Shown: piece by piece, positions 53,413 through 61,893 of the stretch | Layout: every line of letters starts with the position of its first letter | How positions within the stretch are numbered: position 1 is the first letter of the stretch | NCBI GenBank assembly: GCA_903872075.1 | Contig: CAIQJF010000034.1 | Location: forward strand, 62,001-126,000 | Length of the DNA stretch: 64,000 bases | From: an uncultured Caulobacteraceae bacterium | Lineage (GTDB): Bacteria; Pseudomonadota; Alphaproteobacteria; Caulobacterales; Caulobacteraceae | Reading direction: 5' to 3' | Position numbers and translations under genes: made by a program | The notes under the pieces: generated by a model | The model's database searches: none | Seen by the model: only the letters and a program-made list of their open reading frames with translations | Told to the model about the DNA's origin: nothing

Positions 53413-53625
53413 TCAGGCCTCGAAGACCTCCATCCGAATCCAGTCATTGAGCTCGAAATTCCAGGCGAGCAGCTCCACCCGTCCGAACGGCCCCTGCCGA
53501 ACCATGTTCGCCGCCCGCGCCCGCAGCCCCGCCTCATCATCCGACGCGATCTCCTCCGGTGCGGCCTCCGCATCGGCCGGCCAGCACCGCAGGCCAAAGC
53601 GGCCATCGTAGCCTTGTAGCGTCAT
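53413..53625 (-). CDS. Small conserved-looking protein, 70 residues
   Basis: 70 residues, MTLQGYDGRFGLRCWPADAE to DWIRMEVFEA. No signal peptide or membrane segment and no recognised domain. It sits 14 bases downstream of the DsbA-family isomerase gene on the same strand, as the possible fourth member of the PhyH-SDR-isomerase operon. Coding is supported by position and amino-acid composition only. Confidence 0.5.
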   Translation of the reverse strand: MTLQGYDGRFGLRCWPADAEAAPEEIASDDEAGLRARAANMVRQGPFGRVELLAWNFELNDWIRMEVFEA

Positions 53626-53639
53626 CCCGCCCCCCGGCC

Positions 53640-54242
53640 TCAGGCCGCCTGTTCCAGGAGCGCCTCTTCCACGAACCCCAGCCGATCCTGGCCCCAGAAC
53701 ATCTCGCCGGCCACGAAGAAGGTCGGGGCGCCGAAGGCGCCGCGGTCGGCGGCTTCCTGGGTGGAGGCTTTCAGTGCGTCCTTGACGTCGGCCCGTTCGA
53801 TGCCTTGCGCATAGGCCGCCGGATCGAGGCCCGCCTCGCCAAGCAGCCTCGCGAAACTGTCCGGCGCGCCGATGTTCACGTCCTCGATGAACATGCCGCG
53901 GAACATGGCGGCCATATAGGCGTCGGTCTCGCCGCGCTCATTGGCGACGAACGCGCCGCGCAGGGGTGGGATAATCTTCAGGGTCTCGATATGTGAGTTG
54001 GCCCCCAGGGTGACGCCATAGCGCCGCGCCCATCGTTGCAGGTCGCCGCCCATCCAGCGGGCCTTGTTCGGCACCTCGCGCGGGGAGCGGTTGCCGGTCA
54101 GCTGATGCAGGCCGATGGTGAACATCGGCCGGTAAATCACCTTTGCCCCGGTCCGAGCGATCAGGCCCGGCAATTGGGTGTAGGCCAGATAGGTCGGCGG
54201 GCTCATGAAATCGAAGAAGAACTCCAGCTCGCGGGCCATCAC
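53640..54242 (-). CDS. 2-hydroxychromene-2-carboxylate isomerase-like (DsbA family)
   Basis: A 200-residue GST-kappa/DsbA-fold protein. LEFFFDFMSPPTYLAYTQLP at the N terminus, FTIGLHQLTGNRSPREVPNK in the middle and AFGAPTFFVAGEMFWGQDRL near the end are the HCCA isomerase signature. The family acts in naphthalene breakdown with glutathione, but many members are of unknown substrate. It overlaps the SDR gene by 4 bases, so it is co-translated with the PhyH-SDR operon. Confidence 0.9.
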   Translation of the reverse strand: MMARELEFFFDFMSPPTYLAYTQLPGLIARTGAKVIYRPMFTIGLHQLTGNRSPREVPNKARWMGGDLQRWARRYGVTLGANSHIETLKIIPPLRGAFVANERGETDAYMAAMFRGMFIEDVNIGAPDSFARLLGEAGLDPAAYAQGIERADVKDALKASTQEAADRGAFGAPTFFVAGEMFWGQDRLGFVEEALLEQAA

Positions 54243-54964
54243 CAGGGCTCCTTCCAGGGCCGAAGTTCGGTTTCCTGAGTCCAGGCGCTGCGGCGCTGGC
54301 AGTGCAGGCCCCAGTAGGCCTCGGCGATATCGTCCGGATCGAGAACCCCGTCGGCCGGCCGCTCCTCGAAGACCTGCGGCATCATCCGTCGTATCAGCGG
54401 CGTGTCGATCGGTCCGTCGATGACCACATGGGCCACGTGGATGTTCTTGGGGAACAGTTCGCGCGCCATGGACTGGGCCAGGGCCTTGAGGGCGTGTTTC
54501 GAAGCGGCGAAGGCGGCGAGGTGGGAGCGGCCCCGCAGGGCCGCCGTGGCGCCGGTGAACAGGATCGTGCCCTTCTCGCGCGGCTCCATCCGCCTGGCCA
54601 CCTCGCGGCCCATGAGGAAGGCGCCGAAGGCGTTAACCCGCCAGACCCGCTCGAAATCGGCGGCCGGATGCTCGGCGATGGGGAAGCGCGCGCCGATGGC
54701 GGCGTTGTAGACCGCCACTTCGATGGGGCCGACGTCGCGCTCGATGGCCTCGACCACGGCGACCATCTGGTCCTCCTGGGTAGAGTCCAGTTCATAGGCC
54801 ACCGCCTTGCCGCCCTCGGCCTCGATCTGACCCACCAGGGCGGTCAGCTTCTCGACGTTGCGGCGGGCGACGCAGGCCGTGTAGCCCTCGCGGGCGAAGC
54901 GCCGCGCCACCGCCGCGCCGGTCGCCACTCCGGCGCCGACCACGAACACAACCTTGTTCGCCAT
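54239..54964 (-). CDS. Short-chain dehydrogenase/reductase (SDR)
   Basis: 241 residues from ATG 54964. Cofactor motif ANKVVFVVGAGVATGAAVAR (a GxGxxxG variant), and the catalytic Ser-Tyr-Lys region shows FTGATAALRGRSHLAAFAAS and then KHALKALAQSMAREL. At the Tyr position of YxxxK the sequence reads FAASK, so the catalytic Tyr seems replaced by Phe. It overlaps the dioxygenase gene upstream and the isomerase gene downstream by ATGA. The substrate is probably a product of the PhyH enzyme. Confidence 0.88.
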   Translation of the reverse strand: MANKVVFVVGAGVATGAAVARRFAREGYTACVARRNVEKLTALVGQIEAEGGKAVAYELDSTQEDQMVAVVEAIERDVGPIEVAVYNAAIGARFPIAEHPAADFERVWRVNAFGAFLMGREVARRMEPREKGTILFTGATAALRGRSHLAAFAASKHALKALAQSMARELFPKNIHVAHVVIDGPIDTPLIRRMMPQVFEERPADGVLDPDDIAEAYWGLHCQRRSAWTQETELRPWKEPW

Positions 54965-55893
54965 CACGCGGCTTTCGCCGTCAGGGCGTTGCGCCAGGGG
55001 CTGAGGTCCCAGCCCGGATAGCGGGTCTGGGCCCGGCGCAGGGTCTCCTCGGTCCAGAACGGATGGCCGGGCGGCTGTACCCCGAAGCACTCCAGTTGTT
55101 CCGGCGTGGCGTGGTCGAAGATCACCGACCAGGGCTGAGTGTGGTGGAAGGCCCAGGCGTGGAAGCCGACCGCCTCGTTCCCGGCTGTCTTGAAACAGGT
55201 CATCAACGCATAGCGGTGGCCTTTGGGCGCGGTCAGGTTGGTGCCCCGGTGCCAGACGTCGATGGCGTAGGGAAAGACGCTGCCGGCCGGGGCGGCGGTG
55301 GAGCGCTCATAGTCCAGCAGGCCCTGTTGGATCGCGGTGAAGGTCTCCGGATCGCGGGTCAGGGTGCCGTCGGGCGTCGTCACCTTCAGGCTGTCGGGGC
55401 GGGTCACAAAGTGGGCTGGGCCGTGGGCTTCGGTGACGTCGCTGAAATAGCAGAGGATGGTGATGGAATTGGCCGCCGCGTCCTCCGACGGGGTGGTCAG
55501 GGTGTGGTTCACGTAGTCGCAATGGAAGGGTTGATCGTAGTCGCTCTCGCCGGTGAACTTGGCCCAGGCCTGGCACTGATAGACGTGCACCTTGTCGGTG
55601 TTCAGAGCCTGTTTGGCGAAGGCGATCAGGGCGGGATGGACGCCGATCAGGTTCAGCGCCGGCGAGCAGGCGATCGGCACCGGCGCGACGCCCTTGAACT
55701 GGGTGGGATGGAAGCGCCCGACCATGCCTGCGTGCTTCTTGTCGAGACCCTCGTCGGCGCCCTCCTTGCCGAATACCGCCGCGAAGTCAGCCTGCACGGC
55801 CGTCACCTCCTCAGGCGTAAAGAAATTGTGGATCGACACCCCGCCATCGCGGCGCCAGGCATCCAGGTGTTCCGGCTCGAAGCGGTCGGTCAT
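54964..55893 (-). CDS. Phytanoyl-CoA dioxygenase (PhyH) family protein
   Basis: 309 residues from ATG 55893. The iron-binding facial triad is His-x-Asp in PFHCDYVNHTL and a distal His in DVWHRGTNLTA. Members are Fe(II)/2-oxoglutarate oxygenases that hydroxylate lipids or natural products. It is the first gene of an operon with the SDR and the DsbA-family isomerase, all joined by ATGA overlaps, so a hydroxylation followed by oxidation is likely. The substrate is unknown. Confidence 0.88.
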   Translation of the reverse strand: MTDRFEPEHLDAWRRDGGVSIHNFFTPEEVTAVQADFAAVFGKEGADEGLDKKHAGMVGRFHPTQFKGVAPVPIACSPALNLIGVHPALIAFAKQALNTDKVHVYQCQAWAKFTGESDYDQPFHCDYVNHTLTTPSEDAAANSITILCYFSDVTEAHGPAHFVTRPDSLKVTTPDGTLTRDPETFTAIQQGLLDYERSTAAPAGSVFPYAIDVWHRGTNLTAPKGHRYALMTCFKTAGNEAVGFHAWAFHHTQPWSVIFDHATPEQLECFGVQPPGHPFWTEETLRRAQTRYPGWDLSPWRNALTAKAA

Positions 55894-56082
55894 GCGGCGT
55901 TCCTCCCGAAGTTTGGCTAAGTTTAGACGCCCGCCCGGCGAGGGTCCACGGGCCCGCCGTGCAACGCTTCGCAACCTCGCGCCGTTTGTTGCAACCTCAC
56001 GCATGCCGGCGCGACTGCGCGCACCGTCTCCGCGCGTCTACACAGCGTCCGTCTCCCGGGAACAGCCAGGCGGATGGAGTGA

Positions 56083-56244
56083 ATGGCGTCAGTTGAATTT
56101 GGTCGCATCGCGCTGAGCAGCCTGGCCGACAGCGTGGCTTGGGCGGTGCTGCTGCTGGGCTTCGCGAGCCTTGGGACCTGGGTTCGGGCGCGGCGGCCGG
56201 CGGTTCTCCTCGCCGTGGCGATACGGGTCGGAAAGAGGCTCTGA
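56083..56244 (+). CDS. Small putative membrane protein, 53 residues
   Basis: A 53-codon ORF missed by the track (too short). MASVEFGRIALSSLADSVAW, then AVLLLGFASLGTWVRARRPA forms one hydrophobic helix followed by positive residues, a normal inner-membrane topology signal. GGAG lies only 3 bases before the ATG, so the ribosome site is poor. It is followed by three hairpins. No family is recognised; coding is uncertain. Confidence 0.35.
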   Translation: MASVEFGRIALSSLADSVAWAVLLLGFASLGTWVRARRPAVLLAVAIRVGKRL

Positions 56245-56251
56245 ATATCTA

Positions 56252-56337
56252 CGCGCCCGCGGCGCGGGCGCGGTGTCACCCCAGGTGACGGAGGGAGCGC
56301 GGGCGGTGTAGTTGCCCCTCGGCGCCGGCGCTCCCTC
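56252..56337. terminator. Cluster of three inverted repeats between convergent genes
   Basis: Three hairpins in 86 bases: CGCGCCCGC-ggc-GCGGGCGCG (56252-56272), GTCACC-cca-GGTGAC (56275-56289) and GAGGGAGCGC...GCGCTCCCTC (56291-56300 with 56328-56337). The last overlaps the stop codon of the SnoaL-like gene. They lie between that minus-strand gene and the small plus-strand ORF, a good place for a bidirectional terminator, although no T run follows. Confidence 0.5.
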
Positions 56338-56716
56338 AGATGCCCGCCAGCGCCGCGGCGTGGGCAGAGTCCAGGTATTCATCCAGCCGGGTGACCCTGC
56401 CGCCCTTCATCCTCACGACGACACAGGCGGGCATCGCCCAGGCTTGGCCGCTGGGCAGAGTCGCCTCCAGAACATGCTGCTGCACGAAGCCGTCCTTCAG
56501 CGCCTCGCGGCTCAGGACCCTGTAGTTGCGGTTGGGCAATTTGCGCGCGAACCACGCCAGGACCTTCAGGTTCTGATCGACGGTCTGCTCCAGGCCGTCG
56601 TTGTTGTGCCAGATCTTCGCGTCGGGCGCGTAGCAGGCCCGCACCGCCTCGGCGTCACCGGCCTGAATGGCGGCCATGAATCTCTCGGCAAGCTCCAGGA
56701 TGTCCTGTTCGGTCAC
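56336..56716 (-). CDS. SnoaL-like/NTF2-fold protein
   Basis: A 126-residue NTF2-fold protein. RFMAAIQAGDAEAVRACYAP and the second strand block VVVRMKGGRVTRLDEYLDSA are the SnoaL-like pattern. Members are ketosteroid-isomerase-like enzymes or binding proteins; the role cannot be told. It follows the CaiB-family gene on the same strand with a 24-base gap. Confidence 0.85.
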   Translation of the reverse strand: MTEQDILELAERFMAAIQAGDAEAVRACYAPDAKIWHNNDGLEQTVDQNLKVLAWFARKLPNRNYRVLSREALKDGFVQQHVLEATLPSGQAWAMPACVVVRMKGGRVTRLDEYLDSAHAAALAGI

Positions 56717-56740
56717 GTCTTCGTCCTCAAGATGGTCTGT

Positions 56741-59029
56741 CTATCCACGGAAAATCAGCCGCGCTTCGGCCAGCTTGCGCACGCGCTCGATCGGGAAGCC
56801 GTAGTCTCGCAGGACCTCTACGGTGTGTTCGCCCAGGCCCGGGTCGAGCCGCTCGAAACCTGACCCGCCGCGACTGAACTCGGCGAACGTCCGGCTGGCG
56901 ACCATATCGCCCCATAAAGGGTGACGTCGCAGCTCGAAGAAGCCGCTCTCCCACAGCCATTCCTCGCCGCGGGCCTCGTCGCCATCGAGCACCGGCGCGG
57001 CCGGGATTCCGGCCTCGGCCAGGACCGCGAGCAGGGCGTCGCGCGGCCGCTCGCAGATCAGTTCGGTGATCTCATAGGCTAGGTCGCCGCGCCGGGGCTG
57101 GTTCAACACGTCGGGATAGCGGTCGGCCCACTCTTCCGCGCCCAGGACGCGTTCAAGCGCCTCTGCGTGCGTCGTCGTGCTCGCCGCCAGGGTGATCCAG
57201 CCATCCGCACAGGGGTAGTAGCGCTCCAGCGCCGTCAGGCCGATGCAGTCCCGCTCGCCTTCCGGCGGCGGCGGGGCGCCGGGCCAGGTGGTCAGGGCGC
57301 CGGATTGAAAGAGGGCGCTTTGGGCGGCGAGACAGGTTTCAACGTTCTGCCCCAGACCGGTCCGCTCCCGGGCGTTCAGGGCCGCGATCACCCCGAAGGC
57401 CGTCACCGCGGCCGTGGCCACGTCATTGATCGCGACGGAATGGAACACAGGCTCCTCGCCCGGCCCACCTTGGGCGGCCATCATGCCGCTGCGGGCCTGC
57501 AGCAGGGGATCGAACCCGGGCAGATGCGCCTCCGCGCCGGTGGATCCATAGGCGTTGATCGAGGCCGAGATGATGCGCGGATTGACCGCCCTCAGGGTCG
57601 CATAGTCGATGCCCAGCCGCGAGCGCACCCCCAGCCGATAGTTGTCCACCACGACGTCCGCGGTGCGGGCCATGTCGAGGAACGCCGCGCGACCCTCCGG
57701 GTCCTTGAGGTTGAGCCCCAGGCCGCGCTTGCCGCGATTGTGGTTGGTGAAGCCGGGCCCGAACGGCCTGAAGGGATCGCCCTCGGCGGACTCCACCTTC
57801 ACCACGTCCGCCCCGAAACAGGCCAGGATCGCGCTGGCGTAGGCCCCGGCGATGACTGTGCCCAGGTCAAGCACCTTCACCCCGGCCAGCGGCTGGCGGG
57901 CGTCGCCGCCGGGCGAGGGCGTCGCCGGACGCGGGGTCGCGAAGACCTTGAGATCTTCCGGACCTGCCTCGCGCATGAGTCCGCGCACGGCGCCGGGCGT
58001 TTCGGCCAGTTTGATCGGGACACCCGGCATCTCCACCGTCCCCAGGTCGGGGTGGTCGAAGGTCAGGCGCATCCCGTTGTCAGTCATGGGGCCGCTCCTG
58101 AGCCAGTCCGCGCGCCTGGAGACCGGCGCGGCGGGGACGTCGTGGTCGGCGAGGAGTTTCAGCCAGTGTGCGCGGGGCCGTTCGGCGAATACCCGCTCGA
58201 TCAGCCGTCCCGGATCGACCGTCGGCCCGGCCGTCATCATCCGCTCGCGCAGACGCAGGGCGTCCACCGCCCGCTCGAAGAAGTGGGGAAACAGGGTGGC
58301 CAGGAACAGCCACTCGCCGTCGGCGCACTGATAGAGGCGGTAGCTTGCGGACCCGCCCAGGGGGTGACCCTGCATCATGCCGGGCGCGTCGAGCAGTCCG
58401 ACCGGCCCGGCGACCTCGGCGTTGCCATGGGCGCCGCTCACCCTGACCGCCTGGCCCAGCCCGGTGCGATGGCGGTCTTTCAGCGCCGCGCCCACCGCGG
58501 CCGCGGCCATCACCGCCTGGCCATGGTGCAGCATGGGCATGATGTGCCAGATCGGCTGGTGCGCGTAGCTCCCCTGACGAAACGCCGTACCGGTCAGGCC
58601 CGCCAGCATGGCGTGATGCTCCGGCAGATGGCTCCAGGGGCCGCTGACGCCATAGGGTGGGACCCAGAGGTGGATAAGCCGGGGGTTTCGCGCGGTGAGG
58701 GTCGCGGCGTCCAGCCCGAGGCTCTCCAGATGGCCGGGCGCGTGATCAAACACGGCGACGTCCGCCGCGGCGACTAGGTCAGCTACAGACGCGAGATCGG
58801 CATCGCTCGACAGGTCCAGGACCGTTCTCGACTTGCCGCGATTCCATGTCAGATAGCCCGGCCGCGCCGCGATCCGGTCGCCGCCCGGCGGCTCGACCTT
58901 GATCACCTCGGCCCCGAAATCGGCCAGCATCATGGTCGCCATAGGCCCGGCCAGGCCCTGCGACACATCCACCACGCGCACGCCCGCGAACGCCGTCAAA
59001 CCCGCTTCTCCCCGCTGTCTCCGAACCAT
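56741..59029 (-). CDS. Tandem CaiB/BaiF (class III) CoA-transferase, two fused domains
   Basis: About 762 residues with two complete CoA-transferase family III units. Unit 1: AGVRVVDVSQGLAGPMATMM to about residue 370; unit 2: AGVKVLDLGTVIAGAYASAI to the end, with NHNRGKRGLGLNLKDPEGRA. Each normal CaiB protein is about 400 residues and dimerises through an interlocked fold, so here the pair is covalent. It moves CoA from one acid to another; the natural substrates are not clear. The TTG at 58999 with GGGGAG upstream is a good alternative start; ATG 59029 is annotated. Confidence 0.88.
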   Translation of the reverse strand: MVRRQRGEAGLTAFAGVRVVDVSQGLAGPMATMMLADFGAEVIKVEPPGGDRIAARPGYLTWNRGKSRTVLDLSSDADLASVADLVAAADVAVFDHAPGHLESLGLDAATLTARNPRLIHLWVPPYGVSGPWSHLPEHHAMLAGLTGTAFRQGSYAHQPIWHIMPMLHHGQAVMAAAAVGAALKDRHRTGLGQAVRVSGAHGNAEVAGPVGLLDAPGMMQGHPLGGSASYRLYQCADGEWLFLATLFPHFFERAVDALRLRERMMTAGPTVDPGRLIERVFAERPRAHWLKLLADHDVPAAPVSRRADWLRSGPMTDNGMRLTFDHPDLGTVEMPGVPIKLAETPGAVRGLMREAGPEDLKVFATPRPATPSPGGDARQPLAGVKVLDLGTVIAGAYASAILACFGADVVKVESAEGDPFRPFGPGFTNHNRGKRGLGLNLKDPEGRAAFLDMARTADVVVDNYRLGVRSRLGIDYATLRAVNPRIISASINAYGSTGAEAHLPGFDPLLQARSGMMAAQGGPGEEPVFHSVAINDVATAAVTAFGVIAALNARERTGLGQNVETCLAAQSALFQSGALTTWPGAPPPPEGERDCIGLTALERYYPCADGWITLAASTTTHAEALERVLGAEEWADRYPDVLNQPRRGDLAYEITELICERPRDALLAVLAEAGIPAAPVLDGDEARGEEWLWESGFFELRRHPLWGDMVASRTFAEFSRGGSGFERLDPGLGEHTVEVLRDYGFPIERVRKLAEARLIFRG

Positions 59030-59183
59030 GCGGGCGACGCGCCGCAGGGGCAAGCTTTGATGGAGACGCCCGCTCGCGCCGTCAGTTGAGGAGACGTCCT
59101 CACCCTGGCTCTTCGGGCGACCCGTGGTCGATCCCGATGTGTGTGTCTTGCCGACCGTCGAGGCGTCTCATCGGAGATGGATC

Positions 59184-59795
59184 ATGCGTACCCCAACATC
59201 ATCGACCCTCGCGGTCGCCGTTCTCGCCGCCGCGAGCCTCAGCCTCGGCGCCTGCGCCACCAAATCCTTCGTGCGCGAGCAGATGGGCGTGGTCGACGCC
59301 AAGGTGCAGACGACCCAGGGACAGGTCAGCGCCCAGCAAGGGCGCCTCGACGGCCACGAGACCAAACTCGCCGACCTCGACAAGACCTCCCGCGAAGCGC
59401 TCGAGCGCGCCCAGGCCGCCGGCAAGCTCGCCGAGGGCAAGTTCCTCTATTCCATGGTGCTGTCGGACGACTCGGTGAAGTTCCCGGTCGACGGCGCGGA
59501 TCTCTCGCCGGAGGCTAAGACCCGGCTGCTGGATTTCGTTCAGAAGCTCAAAGGCGACAACAAGAACGTATATCTCGAAATCCAGGGTCATACGGACGCC
59601 ACCGGCCCCAAGACGCTCAACAAGCGCCTGGGCGAGGAGCGGGCCGACGCCGTGCGGCTGTTCATGAATCAGCAGGGCGTGGCGCTGAACCGGATGTCGA
59701 TCATCTCCTATGGACCGGATGCGCCGGTCGCCCCCAACACCACCCGCGCCGGCCGCGCCCAGAACCGCCGCGTTGTGGTTATCGTCCTGGCCTGA
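59184..59795 (+). CDS. OmpA-family lipoprotein
   Basis: 203 residues from ATG 59184. The lipobox LGAC follows a signal segment TLAVAVLAAASLSLGAC. A coiled-coil-like Gln/Lys-rich part (residues 30-85) links to the OmpA/MotB peptidoglycan-binding domain: YLEIQGHTDATGPKTLNKRL, GEERADAVRLFM and RAQNRRVVVIVL. It should anchor the outer membrane to the peptidoglycan. It is divergent from the CaiB gene and overlaps the TonB-like pseudogene tail to tail. Confidence 0.92.
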   Translation: MRTPTSSTLAVAVLAAASLSLGACATKSFVREQMGVVDAKVQTTQGQVSAQQGRLDGHETKLADLDKTSREALERAQAAGKLAEGKFLYSMVLSDDSVKFPVDGADLSPEAKTRLLDFVQKLKGDNKNVYLEIQGHTDATGPKTLNKRLGEERADAVRLFMNQQGVALNRMSIISYGPDAPVAPNTTRAGRAQNRRVVVIVLA

Positions 59796-60547
59796 CGCCG
59801 GCCGGCGTCAGCAGGTCGGTCCAACGCCAGGCAGATGATCCCAGCGCCAACCGTGTTGGTCCCCGCGCTCCGGTCACGGTGAGCAGGATCAGGCCGCGCA
59901 CGGGCTGGGTGCGGCAGGCCGGCGGCGCGAAGCCGACCTCCCACAGGATGGCCTCGCGGACGGCGGCCAGTCCCTTGCCGTCCTCGGCGGCGCTCCGCAC
60001 CCAATCGCCGTCCCATGACCAGCGTCGCCGATCCGGCGGCGCTGGTCATGGCGGCGCGGACCAGAGGGTCGCGGCGCAGGGCGTTCTGAACGCGGGCGGC
60101 CATGTCGCAGCGACGGCCGCCGCCCTCGCCGCCGGACCCCGAGCCGCCGCCATCCTCGCCGGCGACCGCGGCGCCCGCCAGTTGCGCGGCGGTGAGCACT
60201 GGGCTGGGCTCGGCCGCGGGGATGGGTTCCACGGTCGTGGGTCGCGGAGACGGCGTGCGACGGATAAGGCTTTTCCGCGGGCTGGCGTTCGCCGGCGGCT
60301 TCCGAGGTCGTTTGGCCGGAGTCGCCGCCTTGGCCTTCGGCGCCGGCGCGGGCTTGGGCGCGACAGCGTCGAGCTGAAGAAGCGCGACGATCATGGCCTG
60401 CGGCTCCACCGGCGCCGGGGTTTCCAACCAGCTGGCCAGCAAGGCCCAAACGATCAGACCATGAACCGCCAGGCTCGCGGCGAGGGCGCTTCGCTGTCGA
60501 CGCGCCGCGACGGTCCGACCACGCTTTCCTTGAGGCTGTTCATCCAT
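59779..60547 (-). pseudogene. TonB-like energy-transducer gene, frameshifted
   Basis: The first frame encodes a short cytoplasmic N terminus, one hydrophobic helix (SALAASLAVHGLIVWALLAS), a Pro/Lys/Ala-rich linker (KPAPAPKAKAATPAKRPRKP) and a Gly-rich stretch, as in TonB. After SAAGSATLV the frame turns to Arg-rich nonsense, while the next frame carries WDGDWVRSAAEDGKGLAAVR and FAPPACRTQPVRGLILL to the stop at 59779. One extra base near 60016 (plus strand) explains this. The C-terminal part resembles other periplasmic C-terminal domains of unknown role. It may be a real pseudogene or a sequencing error. Confidence 0.75.
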
Positions 60548-60619
60548 GCCGGCTCCAGACTGTCCCGAAGCCTAGACGCCGCCGCGCCGGACCCGCCGCA
60601 GCCTGAGGCGATCGGGAAG

Positions 60620-61192
60620 TCAGTCGGTGTCGAGGTGGGCGATGTCGTTGAGGCTGAGCAGATTGCGCTCACCCGTGCCGGCGCAGAGATAGCGATGGAC
60701 GCTGGTGTAGCGCGGCTCGAAGAACAGCCGGGGCTCCATGCGCAGCACATGGGCGGTCCAGACGTTGATCACGCCGCCGTGGCAGAACACCGCCACCCGC
60801 TTGCCCTTGTTGGCGGCGATGACCTCCTCCAGCGCGGTGACGACCGTCGACTGAAAGTCGGCGATATCCCGTGTCTGGCCTCTGGCCACGAAGCGCTTCC
60901 AGGCGTCGTAGTTGTCGCGCTTCAGCTCCTCCATGGGCGTGTAGGAGCCGGCGTCGCGGTCGAACTCCACGATGCCGTCATGGGTCTGGATCTCATGGCC
61001 CGCCAGGGCCGCGAACGGTTCGGCCGTCTGCACTGCCCGGCGCATGGTCGAGGACATCACCACATCAAACCGCTCCCGCGCCAGCCGCGTCGCCACCCGC
61101 CGCGCCTGGTCATGCCCTTCGTCGGCCAGGGGCGGGTCGCTGCTCTCCTGGCTGCGCACCGGTAGGCCATGGCGGATGAGGATCAGGTCCAT
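60620..61192 (-). CDS. Histidine phosphatase family protein (phosphoglycerate mutase-like)
   Basis: A 190-residue acid phosphatase/mutase-fold protein. The catalytic His is in LILIRHGLPVRS, and the second His in VFCHGGVINVWTAH. Family members are phosphatases for sugar phosphates, alpha-ribazole phosphate or phosphoproteins; the substrate is unknown. It follows the VapC gene by 29 bases on the same strand. Confidence 0.9.
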   Translation of the reverse strand: MDLILIRHGLPVRSQESSDPPLADEGHDQARRVATRLARERFDVVMSSTMRRAVQTAEPFAALAGHEIQTHDGIVEFDRDAGSYTPMEELKRDNYDAWKRFVARGQTRDIADFQSTVVTALEEVIAANKGKRVAVFCHGGVINVWTAHVLRMEPRLFFEPRYTSVHRYLCAGTGERNLLSLNDIAHLDTD

Positions 61193-61221
61193 CGTGTCTC
61201 GCTCGATCGAAAGGGGTGGGA

Positions 61222-61656
61222 TCAGGCAGGGATGACATGCAGGGCGGCTAGGCCGCCGTTTACGGCTGATGTCAGGAGGCGACGATCCAGTGTGGCCAGC
61301 CGGCCGCCCTTCGAACGCGCCAGGCCAAGCAGATAGGTGTCGGTGATCTGGCCGTGACCAAGCAGCCGATAGGGATCGACGCCTTCGGCGGCCACCAGGC
61401 TGATGTCATCGGACCAGAAGACGTGACCGTCCAACGATCGCAGTTGGATGAGCAGAGGCGCGACGGCCGCGGGCGATCCAGGCGAGTTGCCGTAGCCGGG
61501 GTGCCCGATGATCCGCAGCAAGCCGTTTTCCGTTATCGGGCAGGTCGCCCAGGATGTGCGGCCTTCCTGCTCGAACCATAGGTTTACTGGGGAATGGTGG
61601 ACGTGTGCGGGGTCGACCAGGGCAATCAGTACGTTCACGTCCAGCAGGAAGGTCAT
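61222..61656 (-). CDS. vapC: VapC-type PIN-domain toxin
   Basis: 144 residues with the PIN fold acidic residues: Asp in LLDVNVLIALV, Glu in ITENGLLR, Asp in ITDTYLLGLAR and Asp in ATLDRRLL. PIN toxins are magnesium-dependent RNases that cut tRNA or rRNA. The antitoxin gene lies immediately upstream with a 4-base overlap, the standard VapBC order. Confidence 0.92.
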   Translation of the reverse strand: MTFLLDVNVLIALVDPAHVHHSPVNLWFEQEGRTSWATCPITENGLLRIIGHPGYGNSPGSPAAVAPLLIQLRSLDGHVFWSDDISLVAAEGVDPYRLLGHGQITDTYLLGLARSKGGRLATLDRRLLTSAVNGGLAALHVIPA

Positions 61657-61886
61657 TCCGGCGTGTCGTCCCGCAGCCGGTTGACCATCTCCAATGTCAC
61701 CGGCCGGGCGTCAGGACGCAGAGGGAGTCGCGGCACGCCGGTCGTGCTCACCGATGGTTCAGCTGTCCGCCTTAGCGCCTGACGGCTGAGCGACGAGATC
61801 ACCTCGCCTATGGTCCTCTTCTCGCGTTGCGCGAGATCGCGGGCCGCCTCAAGCACATCATCATCGATAGCGAGCGTCGTCCTCAT
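61653..61886 (-). CDS. vapB: VapB-type antitoxin (ribbon-helix-helix)
   Basis: 77 residues. The N terminus MRTTLAIDDDVLEAARDLAQ followed by REKRTIGEVISSLSRQAL is the CopG/ribbon-helix-helix DNA-binding form found in VapB; the C-terminal half (PDARPVTLEMVNRLRDDTPE) should wrap the toxin. A perfect palindrome lies 8 bases before the start codon, the likely autoregulation site. Confidence 0.88.
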   Translation of the reverse strand: MRTTLAIDDDVLEAARDLAQREKRTIGEVISSLSRQALRRTAEPSVSTTGVPRLPLRPDARPVTLEMVNRLRDDTPE

Positions 61887-61893
61887 CGTGCAT

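Noticed and set aside
57167-58777. 536-codon plus-strand ORF opposite the CaiB-family gene
   Set aside because: No domain or ribosome site; the minus strand has two clear CoA-transferase domains.
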